From an uncultured Gammaproteobacteria bacterium (GTDB lineage: Bacteria; Pseudomonadota; Gammaproteobacteria; Pseudomonadales; Pseudohongiellaceae), in contig CALEJT010000014.1 in the NCBI GenBank assembly GCA_937898685.1, positions 1 through 64,000 of the forward strand: a stretch of DNA of 64,000 nt. Direction: 5' to 3'. Below are positions 20,612 to 28,456 of this stretch, in pieces (within the stretch, counting starts at the first letter, position 1; each line of letters starts with the position of its first letter). The notes beneath the pieces are model-generated. The model worked only from the letters and a program-made list of their open reading frames with translations. It made no database searches and had not been told where the DNA came from. Made by a program: the position numbers and the translations under genes.

Positions 20612-21436
20612 TCAACCCTGTGGGCCTTTGTTGTCTTCCTTGCCGTTGCCTTCTTCGCCTTCGCCGTGGTTGAGATCATGGTTCATCTCCAGTGCAGGCG
20701 CAGCAGCGCGGGGCTTGCCCACTTTCACGGCAGGAATGCCGGCCACGGTGGTGTGAGGTTCGACGTCACGCAGCACCACGGAACCAGCGGCAATCTTGGC
20801 GCCTTCGCCGATGACCACATTGCCGAGCACGATCGCGCCCGCGCTGAGCAACACACCGGAGCGGATCTTGGGGTGGCGGTCTCCCTTGTCCTTACCTGTA
20901 CCACCGAGCGTCACACCCTGCAGGATCGAGATGTTGTCGTCGAGCACACAGGTTTCGCCGATGACGATGCCGGTGGCATGGTCGACGAGAATGCCCGAGC
21001 CGATGCGGGCGGCGGGATGGATGTCGACGGTGAACACCTGCGATATCTGGCTCTGCATGAAGAGCGCCATCGCAGTGCGGCCCTGATTCCACAACCAATG
21101 CGCCACGCGGTAGGCCTGCAACGCCTGGAAACCTTTGAAATAGAGCAGGGCAGTGGAGTAGTGACGTACGGCCGCGTCACGTTCGCGTACAGCGCGCAGG
21201 TCGTTTTCCATTGCGGTGACGATGCTGGGGTCGCTGCGATGCGCCTCGAGGATCACCTGACGGATCGTCTCTTCCATCATGTCGCTGCAGCAGAGCTTAC
21301 TGGCCAACAGGTCAGCGATGGCGGACGAGAGTGTCTCGTGTTGAAGAATGCGGCGCGAAAAGTAGCCGCCCATCTCGGGTTCTTCGAACACCTGGGCCGA
21401 TACTTCGTCGCGGATGATTTTCCACAGATCGCTCAT
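20612..21436 (-). CDS. cysE: Serine O-acetyltransferase
   Basis: Makes O-acetylserine from serine and acetyl-CoA, the committed step of cysteine synthesis. The 274-residue protein has the helical N-domain (MSDLWKIIRDEVSAQ) and the left-handed beta-helix with hexapeptide repeats. The catalytic region is VDHATGIVIGET, and the CoA loop is GGTGKDKGDRHPKI. The C-terminus is a hydrophilic tail ending GPQG. It lacks the terminal Ile that anchors E. coli CysE in the CysK active site, so a canonical cysteine-synthase complex is doubtful. The Shine-Dalgarno GGGGAG is strong. It is divergent from gpsA. Confidence 0.95.
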   Translation of the reverse strand: MSDLWKIIRDEVSAQVFEEPEMGGYFSRRILQHETLSSAIADLLASKLCCSDMMEETIRQVILEAHRSDPSIVTAMENDLRAVRERDAAVRHYSTALLYFKGFQALQAYRVAHWLWNQGRTAMALFMQSQISQVFTVDIHPAARIGSGILVDHATGIVIGETCVLDDNISILQGVTLGGTGKDKGDRHPKIRSGVLLSAGAIVLGNVVIGEGAKIAAGSVVLRDVEPHTTVAGIPAVKVGKPRAAAPALEMNHDLNHGEGEEGNGKEDNKGPQG

Positions 21437-21631
21437 CTTCTCCCCCTCGAGAGCACGGAAGGTCGGCGATTCTAGTCAGGCACAGGAAGCAAGTCCAATG
21501 CGTAGATTCCCTCATCCCGTGCTCAGCCTGCCGGTGCCAGGGGTTCCGCAAATCCCCGTTTAGCTGTTATCTTCGCGCCCCCGTAATCGCAGTGGTTTCA
21601 GTCCACGGCTCTTTCCGGAAGTTCCCAACCC

Positions 21632-22666
21632 ATGCCAATCAACAACGTGGCGGTCATTGGCGGTGGCAGTTTTGGCACCGTGATCGCCAACATCATCGCC
21701 CACAACGGTCACTACACTCATCTATGGATGCGCGACGCGGAGCAGGTCGAGTCGCTCAACGTCACCCGTCAGAACCAGCAATATCTTCCCGGCTACGACA
21801 TCCATGAGATGGTGCGCGCTTCACACGATCTGAGCGCAGTAGTGAGGGAAGCCGAGCTCATCTTCGTTGCGGTGCCGAGCAGCAGCTTCCGTTCCGTCGT
21901 CAAACAGATGAAGTCCGACCTGCGCCCCGGCGTGATTCTCATCAGCGCCACCAAGGGCATCGAGGCGGTGACATTCAAACTGATGAGTCAAATTCTCGCC
22001 GAGGAAGTTCCCGATGCGCGCATCGGTGTGCTGAGCGGCCCCAACCTCGCCAAGGAAATCGCGCAGCGCAGTCCCACCGGCACCGTGGTGGCGAGCAACG
22101 ATGGCGAAGTGCGTCACCTCGTGCAGGTCATCCTGCGCTCGGAAACCTTCCGCGTCTATGCCAATGACGACATGCTCGGCGTCGAACTCGGCGGCTCGCT
22201 GAAGAACATCTACGCCATCATCGCGGGGCTGGCTGCATCGAGCGGCATGGGCACCAACACGATTTCGATGTTGATCACCCGCAGTCTCACCGAGATGGCG
22301 CGCTTCGGTGTGTGCATGGGGGCCGACCCCATGACCTTCCTCGGTCTCTCCGGCGTGGGCGACCTGGTGGTCACCTGTACCTCGCCGCTGAGCCGCAACT
22401 ATCGCGTCGGCAAGGCGCTGGCCGAAGGCAAGGACATCGACAAGATCATCGAAGAGCTTGGTCAGGTGGCCGAGGGCGTCAACACGCTCAAGCAGGTGAA
22501 GGAGCGGGCCGACGAGTTGAAGGTACCGATGCCACTGTGTGCATCGCTGTACGAGATCATCTATAACAAGGCCCCCATCGACCATATAATCGCGTCGCTG
22601 ATGCTCGAGGAGACCGAGCTCGACGTCGAATTCGAAGTCGGTCGCGCCAAGCGTTTGAGTCGCTAG
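21632..22666 (+). CDS. gpsA: NAD(P)-dependent glycerol-3-phosphate dehydrogenase
   Basis: Reduces dihydroxyacetone phosphate to sn-glycerol-3-phosphate for phospholipid synthesis; cytosolic. It has 344 residues. The nucleotide site VIGGGSFGTVIANI is at about residues 7-20. The substrate loop is LSGPNLAKEIAQRSPTG, and the catalytic Lys lies in LGGSLKNIYAIIAG. LGLSGVGDLVVTCTSPLSRN is diagnostic of the family. It leads a plus-strand run (gpsA - DUF4389 - sixA - hydrolase) that overlaps or has short gaps, consistent with an operon. The last residues (AKRLSR) are basic. Confidence 0.97.
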   Translation: MPINNVAVIGGGSFGTVIANIIAHNGHYTHLWMRDAEQVESLNVTRQNQQYLPGYDIHEMVRASHDLSAVVREAELIFVAVPSSSFRSVVKQMKSDLRPGVILISATKGIEAVTFKLMSQILAEEVPDARIGVLSGPNLAKEIAQRSPTGTVVASNDGEVRHLVQVILRSETFRVYANDDMLGVELGGSLKNIYAIIAGLAASSGMGTNTISMLITRSLTEMARFGVCMGADPMTFLGLSGVGDLVVTCTSPLSRNYRVGKALAEGKDIDKIIEELGQVAEGVNTLKQVKERADELKVPMPLCASLYEIIYNKAPIDHIIASLMLEETELDVEFEVGRAKRLSR

Positions 22667-22704
22667 CATCACGAGCCCCGAACCTAAGAAGAGGTAAAAG
22701 AGAG

Positions 22705-23130
22705 ATGTCTCTCAACCAGGACCAGATCAAACGCAATCTGCTCTCGCCCGATACGTGGCTGCGCATCCTGTTGATGGCGGGCTTCGCAGTGGCGGCCTGG
22801 CTGACCATCCTCGTGCTGGCGGTGATCGTGCTGGGGCAGGCGATCCTCGTCCTCATCACGGGCTATCCCAATGCGAACCTGCAACGTTTCGGCTTGATCG
22901 CTGGCGCCTATCTCTTCGAGATCGTCCAGTTCCTTCTGTTCAATACCGAAGACAAACCCTTCCCGTTCGCACCTTTCCCTGATCCTCCTGCTTCCGAGAG
23001 CGTTGCAGAGCAGGTCGACGACATCGTCACCGAAGATGACGACACCGACTGGGAAAGAGGTCAGGGCGCCGGACAGACGGTGCCGGGTTTCGAACCCGAA
23101 CCGCCGCGCACGACAGATCCCACACCATGA
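22705..23130 (+). CDS. DUF4389 membrane protein
   Basis: A 141-residue inner-membrane protein. Two hydrophobic segments (about residues 20-50 and 61-76) flank the sequence TGYPNANLQRFG, followed by a short LFNTEDKPFPFAPFPDPP motif typical of DUF4389. The C-terminal 40 residues are acidic and proline-rich, probably disordered and cytosolic. The function of the family is not known to me. It follows gpsA by 38 bases with an AAGAGG ribosome site. Its stop overlaps the sixA start by four bases (ATGA), so the two are translationally coupled. Confidence 0.85.
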   Translation: MSLNQDQIKRNLLSPDTWLRILLMAGFAVAAWLTILVLAVIVLGQAILVLITGYPNANLQRFGLIAGAYLFEIVQFLLFNTEDKPFPFAPFPDPPASESVAEQVDDIVTEDDDTDWERGQGAGQTVPGFEPEPPRTTDPTP

Positions 23131-23609
23131 ACCTCTATCTGATGCGGCATGGTGAGGCGCAGGCACATGCCGCCAGCGACAAACTGCGGCAGCTCACCCA
23201 ACGCGGCATCGATGACGTTCGCATGGTGGCGCGGCAGCTTGCCAGCAAGGGAGTAGTACTCGATCGTTGCATTGCGAGTCCCTATCTTCGCGCGCAACAG
23301 AGCGCCACCGAATTCCTGAAGGAATTGCGCAGCGACCTGGAGCTGCAGACGGAGGAACGATTGGCTCCGTCCACGCGTCCGAGCGAGCTCGTGACCTTCT
23401 TGCAAAACGTGCAGGGCGAACACGTTCTGCTCGTCACTCACAATCCCCTGGTGTCCGAAGTGCATGCGTTGCTCACACGTGGAGCAACCGATGAATTGCG
23501 GGTCATGGGCACTTCTGAACTCGTCTGTATTTCGTTCGAGGTCGTCGGCCTTGGCACGGGAACGACGCAATATCGCCTATTGCCGAGCGATCACGCCTGG
23601 CACGACTGA
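23127..23609 (+). CDS. sixA: Phosphohistidine phosphatase SixA
   Basis: A 160-residue member of the histidine phosphatase (RHG) superfamily. The catalytic RHG triplet is at residues 7-9 (LYLMRHGEAQAHA), and the second catalytic His lies in LLVTHNPLVSEV. The length matches E. coli SixA (161), which removes phosphate from histidine of phosphotransfer proteins such as ArcB-HPt and PTS-Ntr NPr. It is coupled to the DUF4389 gene by an ATGA overlap. Such gpsA-DUF4389-sixA order is common in gammaproteobacteria, to my knowledge. Confidence 0.92.
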   Translation: MNLYLMRHGEAQAHAASDKLRQLTQRGIDDVRMVARQLASKGVVLDRCIASPYLRAQQSATEFLKELRSDLELQTEERLAPSTRPSELVTFLQNVQGEHVLLVTHNPLVSEVHALLTRGATDELRVMGTSELVCISFEVVGLGTGTTQYRLLPSDHAWHD

Positions 23610-23614
23610 GTTAC

Positions 23615-24481
23615 ATGTCGCACAACAATCTTGCGGAAGAGTTCGCGCTCGAACTGCACGAGCGCATCGTGGCTGGTAAGACCTGGGGCGCGCCCACGGC
23701 CACTGCGGTATTGGCTTTACATGGTTGGCGCGACAACGCCGGCACCTTCGATCGGCTCGCACCGTTGCTCGCCGACGAGTTGCGTGTGATCGCCATGGAT
23801 TTTCCCGGGCATGGCCGTTCCTCGCCGCGCCATCGCGACGGCACCTACGAGATCTGGTCCTACACCGAAGACGTACTGGGTGTGCTCGATGCCCTTGGTC
23901 TCGAGCGCATTATCTTGCTCGGGCATTCGATGGGGGCGGCGGTGGCCTGTCTGTTTGCCGCAGCTTTTCCCGACAGGGTCGAGCGCATGGTGATGCTCGA
24001 TGCGATTGGGCCCTTGTCGGTGAGCCCGGATGAAGCGCCCGGGCAATTGCGTCGTTCCTTGCTGCAGAAGCGCGAATGGAAGCCGCAGGAACGCAGCTAT
24101 TACCCGAGTCGCGACGCGGCGATCGAAGCGCGCGCACGGGTCGGTCTGGAATTTTCGTCGGCGGAGATGTTGGCCAATCGCAATCTGGGACAGGACGAAC
24201 AGGGTTGGTTCTGGCAGAGCGACCGCCGCCTCGCGCGCTCCAATCCTCTCAGCATGACGGAGACGCAGGTGCAGGCCTTCCTGCGTCAGATCCAGTGTCC
24301 CGTACTGCTCGTGAAAGCCACCGGCGGCAACTACTGGCAGCATCACGCAGCCAACTATCAGCAGCGCATCGACTGCTTCCCCAACATCGAAGTCGTGGAA
24401 CTGCCCGGTCATCACCATCAACACCTGGAAGGTCAGGTGGAAGAGGTGGCGCAGGTGGTGAGGCAATTTCTGTCTCGTTGA
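23615..24481 (+). CDS. Alpha/beta hydrolase
   Basis: A 288-residue hydrolase. The oxyanion strand is VLALHGWRDNAGTFDRLAPLL. DFPGHGRSSPRH is typical of the family, the nucleophile elbow is LLGHSMGAAVAC near residue 110, and the C-terminal catalytic His is within ELPGHHHQHLEG. It resembles the serine-hydrolase-like (SERHL) group. It is five bases behind sixA on the same strand, so it is probably co-transcribed, although its own ribosome site is weak. Substrate unknown. Confidence 0.85.
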   Translation: MSHNNLAEEFALELHERIVAGKTWGAPTATAVLALHGWRDNAGTFDRLAPLLADELRVIAMDFPGHGRSSPRHRDGTYEIWSYTEDVLGVLDALGLERIILLGHSMGAAVACLFAAAFPDRVERMVMLDAIGPLSVSPDEAPGQLRRSLLQKREWKPQERSYYPSRDAAIEARARVGLEFSSAEMLANRNLGQDEQGWFWQSDRRLARSNPLSMTETQVQAFLRQIQCPVLLVKATGGNYWQHHAANYQQRIDCFPNIEVVELPGHHHQHLEGQVEEVAQVVRQFLSR

Positions 24482-24768
24482 TCAAGCGTCGATTGGGCGC
24501 GTTGTAGATCGGATGAGGACTAGCATTCATGGTGCATTGCGCCATGCGTAGGCCGAACGCACCCGGCCATGCCGGGTGGCTCAAAGAGCGTAGCGATCCA
24601 ACGCGGAATCAGTGAAGTTCTTGCACGGCGGGACGCGAAACCTCACCAACTCCAAGGCCACACCAGACAACGCATGTTGGGCTTCGGCTTTGCCTCAGCC
24701 CAACCTACGAACCTATGGATTGCGTATCGCTTTTGGTTTTGGAATGGAGTGATGAAAACCAGCCGGGG
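24482..24768. repeat. Intergenic region with dispersed hairpin repeat
   Basis: There is no gene in this gap of 287 bases between convergent genes. It contains the hairpin GTTGGGCT...AGCCCAAC (24676-24704), with an inner GGC/GCC pair, followed by CTACGA. A related shorter arrangement (GTTGGCT...AGCCAAC then CCACGA) occurs at 57163-57240, and a decayed one near 17700. This suggests an intergenic repeat family. Confidence 0.5.
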
Positions 24769-25314
24769 TCAGCGGATCAGGGACAGGAACTCGTTGCGGG
24801 TGCTCTGACGATCGCGGAAACCGCCGAGCATGCACGAGGTGGTCATGATCGAGTTCTGCTTCTCGACGCCGCGCATCATCATGCACATGTGCTGCGATTC
24901 GATGATCACGCCCACGCCTTTCGCGCCGGTTTTTTCCATGATGGCTTCGGCGATCTGCTGCGTCAGTTGCTCCTGGATCTGCAGGCGACGTGCGAACATG
25001 TCGACGATGCGCGCGACCTTGGACAGACCCAGCACCACGCCGTCGGGCAGGTAGGCCACGTGGCACTTGCCGATGAAGGGCAAGAGGTGATGTTCGCAGA
25101 GGGAATAGAGCTCGATGTTCTTCACGATCACCATCTCGTTGGAGGTGGTGGGAAACAGCGCGCCGTTGATGATCTCATCGATGTTCTGCTGGTAGCCGCG
25201 CGTAAGAAAACGCATGGCCTTGGCAGCGCGCTCCGGCGTGCCGACCAGCCCTGGACGGGTGAGATCCTCGCCAATCTCGGCGATGATTTTTTCGTAGGCG
25301 TCTTTCATAGGCAT
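24769..25314 (-). CDS. folE: GTP cyclohydrolase I (FolE)
   Basis: Converts GTP to 7,8-dihydroneopterin triphosphate, the first step of folate synthesis. The 181-residue protein has the zinc ligands Cys and His in SLCEHHLLPF and the second Cys in SQHMCMMMRGV. HVAYLPDGVVLGLSKVARIVDMFARR is diagnostic, as is the end STRNEFLSLI. The ATG at 25314 is used; an ATG two codons later is equally plausible. It is divergent from prmB, with 63 bases between the starts. Confidence 0.96.
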   Translation of the reverse strand: MPMKDAYEKIIAEIGEDLTRPGLVGTPERAAKAMRFLTRGYQQNIDEIINGALFPTTSNEMVIVKNIELYSLCEHHLLPFIGKCHVAYLPDGVVLGLSKVARIVDMFARRLQIQEQLTQQIAEAIMEKTGAKGVGVIIESQHMCMMMRGVEKQNSIMTTSCMLGGFRDRQSTRNEFLSLIR

Positions 25315-25377
25315 ACTTCTGGATTGCGGATAAACTGCGCACCCTACGCCAATAGCCAGACAGGGTAAAGTAGTTCA

Positions 25378-26262
25378 ATGGGGTCCGAGCAGCGTCTCAG
25401 CGCACAGGAATATCTCGAGCGGTGCGCCACCAGGATGGATGAAGCCGGCCTCTTTTTCGGCCATGGCACCGACAATGCCTGGGACGAGTCCTGCTGGCTG
25501 CTGGAGACCCTCCTCAAACGCCATGGGGTGCAGGACATCCACGCCGACCTTGTGCTAGATCCCGCCATCGTGGTCGAGGCGGACGCTCTCCTGGAGCAGC
25601 GCCTCGCCACCCGAAAGCCGCTCGCTTACCTATTGAAGGAAGCCTGGTTTTGCGGCCTGCCGTTCTATGTCGACGAGCGCGTCCTCGTGCCGCGTTCGCC
25701 GATCGCGGAGTTGATCCGCAATGGCTTCGCTCCGCTGGTGAAAACGCCACCGAAACGCGTGCTCGATCTCTGTGCCGGCAGCGGCTGCATCGGCATTGCC
25801 TGTGCCTTGGCCTTCGAAGACGCGGAGGTCGTGCTGTCCGATATTTCCGAGGACGCACTGGCGGTGTCGCGCGTGAACGTCGAGCGTCACGGGGTGCAGG
25901 GACGCGTACGGCTGGTGCAGTCGGATCTTTTCGATACCGTCGAGGGGCGCTTCGATCTCATCGTCACCAATCCGCCCTACGTGGCGCAGGACGAGTACGA
26001 AGAACTGCCGGATGAATTCAAACGTGAGCCGGTGCTTGGTCTGGTAACGGAAGAACAGGGGCTGGCCATTCCGCTCGCGATTCTGGCGAAGGCGGCCGAT
26101 CATCTGGAGCCGGGCGGCGTGCTCGTGCTCGAGACTGGCGCCACCTGGGAGCTGCTCGCCGAACGGCGTCCGGATCTGCCGTTCCTCTGGCTCGAGTTCG
26201 AACACGGTGGGGAAGGTGTCTGTGCCCTCACGCGCGAGCAGCTGCTCGCGCATCGTCGCTAA
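25378..26262 (+). CDS. prmB: Ribosomal protein L3 N5-glutamine methyltransferase
   Basis: Methylates a glutamine of ribosomal protein L3 using S-adenosylmethionine. The 294-residue protein has the PrmB N-terminal signature FGHGTDNAWDESCWL (residues 28-42). The SAM-binding motif is VLDLCAGSGCIGIA, and the catalytic NPPY lies in LIVTNPPYVAQDEYEELP near residue 200. The FGHGTDNA segment separates it from the release-factor enzyme PrmC. In related genomes prmB is followed by aroC. Here an opposing LysR gene sits between them, its stop overlapping the prmB end by four bases. Confidence 0.95.
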   Translation: MGSEQRLSAQEYLERCATRMDEAGLFFGHGTDNAWDESCWLLETLLKRHGVQDIHADLVLDPAIVVEADALLEQRLATRKPLAYLLKEAWFCGLPFYVDERVLVPRSPIAELIRNGFAPLVKTPPKRVLDLCAGSGCIGIACALAFEDAEVVLSDISEDALAVSRVNVERHGVQGRVRLVQSDLFDTVEGRFDLIVTNPPYVAQDEYEELPDEFKREPVLGLVTEEQGLAIPLAILAKAADHLEPGGVLVLETGATWELLAERRPDLPFLWLEFEHGGEGVCALTREQLLAHRR

Positions 26263-27137
26263 TCGCGCTGCTGCCGCAAGAGCGCGGCGAAAGCTTCGGC
26301 GGCCTTACTGAGACTGCGCTGCGCATGGCGTATCGCCACCAGATGGCGTTCCAGTTTCACTCCCTCCACTTCAAGAATCTTCACCGAATCATCCTGCAGC
26401 ATTGTCGCGGGCAAGACGCTCCATGAGGTTCCCACTGCCACCAGGGCCTTGAGTGTTTCCAGGTAGTCGGTGCTGAGGTCGGTGTCGATCGTCAGCGGCA
26501 CACCGCGTGCAGCGAAGAGCTCTCGCACGATACGCCCCGTATAGAAGCGCGCGTCCGGCAGGAGGGCGGGGTAGAGCGAGAGATCGTCGAGTTGCAGCGG
26601 CGCCGCGTGCTGCAGCAGCGGATGGTCGGGTGCCACCACGATGTGCAGACGGTCCAGCCAGATCCGTTCCACCACGACGCCGTCCGGATCTTCCTCGGTC
26701 GTCACGCCGATGTCCGCTTCTCCCTGTCGCACGGCGTGATGCGCTTCCTGTGAGTTGAGGAAGCGCAGCTTCAGCGTCACTTCGGGGTAGAGCCGTTTGT
26801 ACTCACGCAGGACCGCGGGAAGCCGGTGCAGACCGATGTGATGGCTGGTGGCGACGGTGAGTGTCCCTCGTATGCTGGTGGCGAGATCGGCGAGCGCCTG
26901 CACGCTGCTGTCCATCAGACCCAGGATCTGGCGCGCGTAGGGGAGCAGGCACTTGCCGGCTTCGGTCAGGAGCAACCGTCGTCCGATGCGATCGAACAGT
27001 GGCTGTCCCAATTGTTCTTCCAGGGTCTGGAGGCGTCTGGTGACAGCGGGTTGGGTCAGAAACAGTCGGTCGGCGGCGCGTGAGACCGATTCCTCTTCCG
27101 CAACTGCCACGAAGGCTTTGAGCTGGTGGGTATCCAT
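26259..27137 (-). CDS. LysR family transcriptional regulator
   Basis: A 292-residue regulator. The N-terminal winged helix-turn-helix is at residues 1-60 (MDTHQLKAFVAVAEEESVSRAADRLFLTQPAVTRRLQTLEEQLG). The rest is the periplasmic-binding-like effector domain. I chose the ATG at 27137; a TTG two codons upstream is possible. It ends four bases inside prmB and reads away from aroC. The AT-rich aroC-side intergenic region has a tandem direct repeat that is probably its binding site. The effector and target are unknown. A divergently read aroC is the obvious candidate, but a shikimate link is not shown by sequence. Confidence 0.9.
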   Translation of the reverse strand: MDTHQLKAFVAVAEEESVSRAADRLFLTQPAVTRRLQTLEEQLGQPLFDRIGRRLLLTEAGKCLLPYARQILGLMDSSVQALADLATSIRGTLTVATSHHIGLHRLPAVLREYKRLYPEVTLKLRFLNSQEAHHAVRQGEADIGVTTEEDPDGVVVERIWLDRLHIVVAPDHPLLQHAAPLQLDDLSLYPALLPDARFYTGRIVRELFAARGVPLTIDTDLSTDYLETLKALVAVGTSWSVLPATMLQDDSVKILEVEGVKLERHLVAIRHAQRSLSKAAEAFAALLRQQRD

Positions 27138-27150
27138 GCTCAAAGTTTAT

Positions 27151-27176
27151 ACAAAATATGAATAATATGAATTTGT
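27151..27176. promoter_or_regulatory. Probable LysR-type operator
   Basis: A strikingly AT-rich island just upstream of the LysR start. The 9-mer AATATGAAT is repeated in tandem (27155-27172), flanked by the dyad ACAAA/TTTGT. LysR proteins typically autoregulate from such a site. Confidence 0.5.
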
Positions 27177-27258
27177 TTTATCGATTGCGGGGCAGTAGGC
27201 TACGCCACTTCAAAGTTCCGGGGCGCAAAGTGTCGTGGTACCCGGGGCTCTCTAGGGC

Positions 27259-27264
27259 TATAAT
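27259..27264 (+). promoter_or_regulatory. Candidate -10 box for aroC
   Basis: TATAAT followed by GCCGCGC, 38 bases before the aroC ATG. There is no good -35 hexamer at 16-18 bases, so an activator may be needed or the call may be wrong. Confidence 0.35.
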
Positions 27265-27302
27265 GCCGCGCTTTTTTTCGCGCTGGTGCTGGGAAAAACC
27301 GT

Positions 27303-28409
27303 ATGTCTGGCAATAGTTTCGGCAAGCTGTTCTGTGTGACCACTTTCGGTGAAAGTCATGGTCCTGCGCTCGGCTGCATCGTCGACGGTTGCCCTCCCGG
27401 TTTGCCGCTCAGCGAAGCCGACCTGCAGCACGATCTCGACCGCCGCCGGCCCGGCACTTCGCGCTTCACCACCCAGCGCCAGGAACCGGACCAGGTGCGC
27501 ATTCTTTCCGGCGTCTTCGAAGGAGTGACCACGGGTACCCCGATCGGCCTTCTGATCGAGAACGTCGACCAGAAGAGCAAGGACTACTCCAAGATCAAGG
27601 ATCTGTTCCGCCCGGCGCACGCGGACTACACCTACACCCACAAGTACGGCATTCGCGACTATCGCGGTGGTGGCCGCTCCTCCGCCCGCGAAACCGCGAT
27701 GCGCGTGGCGGCCGGTGCCATCGCCAAAAAATACCTGCGTGAGCAGGGCATCACGATCCGCGGTTATCTGTCGCAGCTCGGTCCCATCAAGATCGAAACG
27801 GTGGATTGGGATCAGGTGGATCAGAATCCCTTCTTCTGTCCCGACCCCAACAAGGTGTCGGAGATGGAAGCCTACATGGCAGCTCTGAACAAGGAGGGCA
27901 ATTCCATCGGCGCCAAGATCACGGTGGTTGCCAGTGGTGTGCCGGTGGGCTTGGGCGAACCGATCTTCGATCGCCTCGACGCCGACCTCGCCCACGCCAT
28001 GATGAGCATCAATGCCGTGAAGGGCGTGGAGATCGGTGCCGGTTTCGGCGTGGTGGAGCAGAAGGGCACGCAGCACCGCGACGAGATGACGCCGCAAGGT
28101 TTCCTCAGCAACAACGCCGGCGGCATCCTGGGAGGCATCAGTAGTGGGCAGGACATCATCGTCCACCTTGCGCTGAAACCTACGTCGAGCATCAGGATTC
28201 CAGGCCAAACGATTGACATGGAAGGAAATCCTGCCGAGATCGTGACCACTGGTCGTCACGATCCCTGCGTCGGTATCCGCGCCACGCCGATCGCCGAGGC
28301 GATGATGGCGCTGACCCTGATGGATCACTTCCTGCGCCACCGTGCGCAGAACGGTGGGGTCCAGGTACGGACGCCGGTGATTGCGGCGCAGGCTCCCACC
28401 GAAGAGTAG
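27303..28409 (+). CDS. aroC: Chorismate synthase
   Basis: Makes chorismate from EPSP, using reduced FMN, at the end of the shikimate pathway. The 368-residue protein starts MSGNSFGKLFCVTTFGESHG, and CIVDGCPPGLPL is the family signature. The FMN/substrate-site segment RGGGRSSARETAMRVAAGAIAKK is near residue 120. The C-terminal signature is RHDPCVGIRATPIAEAM. All conserved His, Arg and Asp segments are present. It feeds the trpFBA genes further downstream. Confidence 0.97.
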   Translation: MSGNSFGKLFCVTTFGESHGPALGCIVDGCPPGLPLSEADLQHDLDRRRPGTSRFTTQRQEPDQVRILSGVFEGVTTGTPIGLLIENVDQKSKDYSKIKDLFRPAHADYTYTHKYGIRDYRGGGRSSARETAMRVAAGAIAKKYLREQGITIRGYLSQLGPIKIETVDWDQVDQNPFFCPDPNKVSEMEAYMAALNKEGNSIGAKITVVASGVPVGLGEPIFDRLDADLAHAMMSINAVKGVEIGAGFGVVEQKGTQHRDEMTPQGFLSNNAGGILGGISSGQDIIVHLALKPTSSIRIPGQTIDMEGNPAEIVTTGRHDPCVGIRATPIAEAMMALTLMDHFLRHRAQNGGVQVRTPVIAAQAPTEE

Positions 28410-28456
28410 GAATCACTTTAAATATTGGCTTTAACTGTTTGAAATAAGAGAACTAT

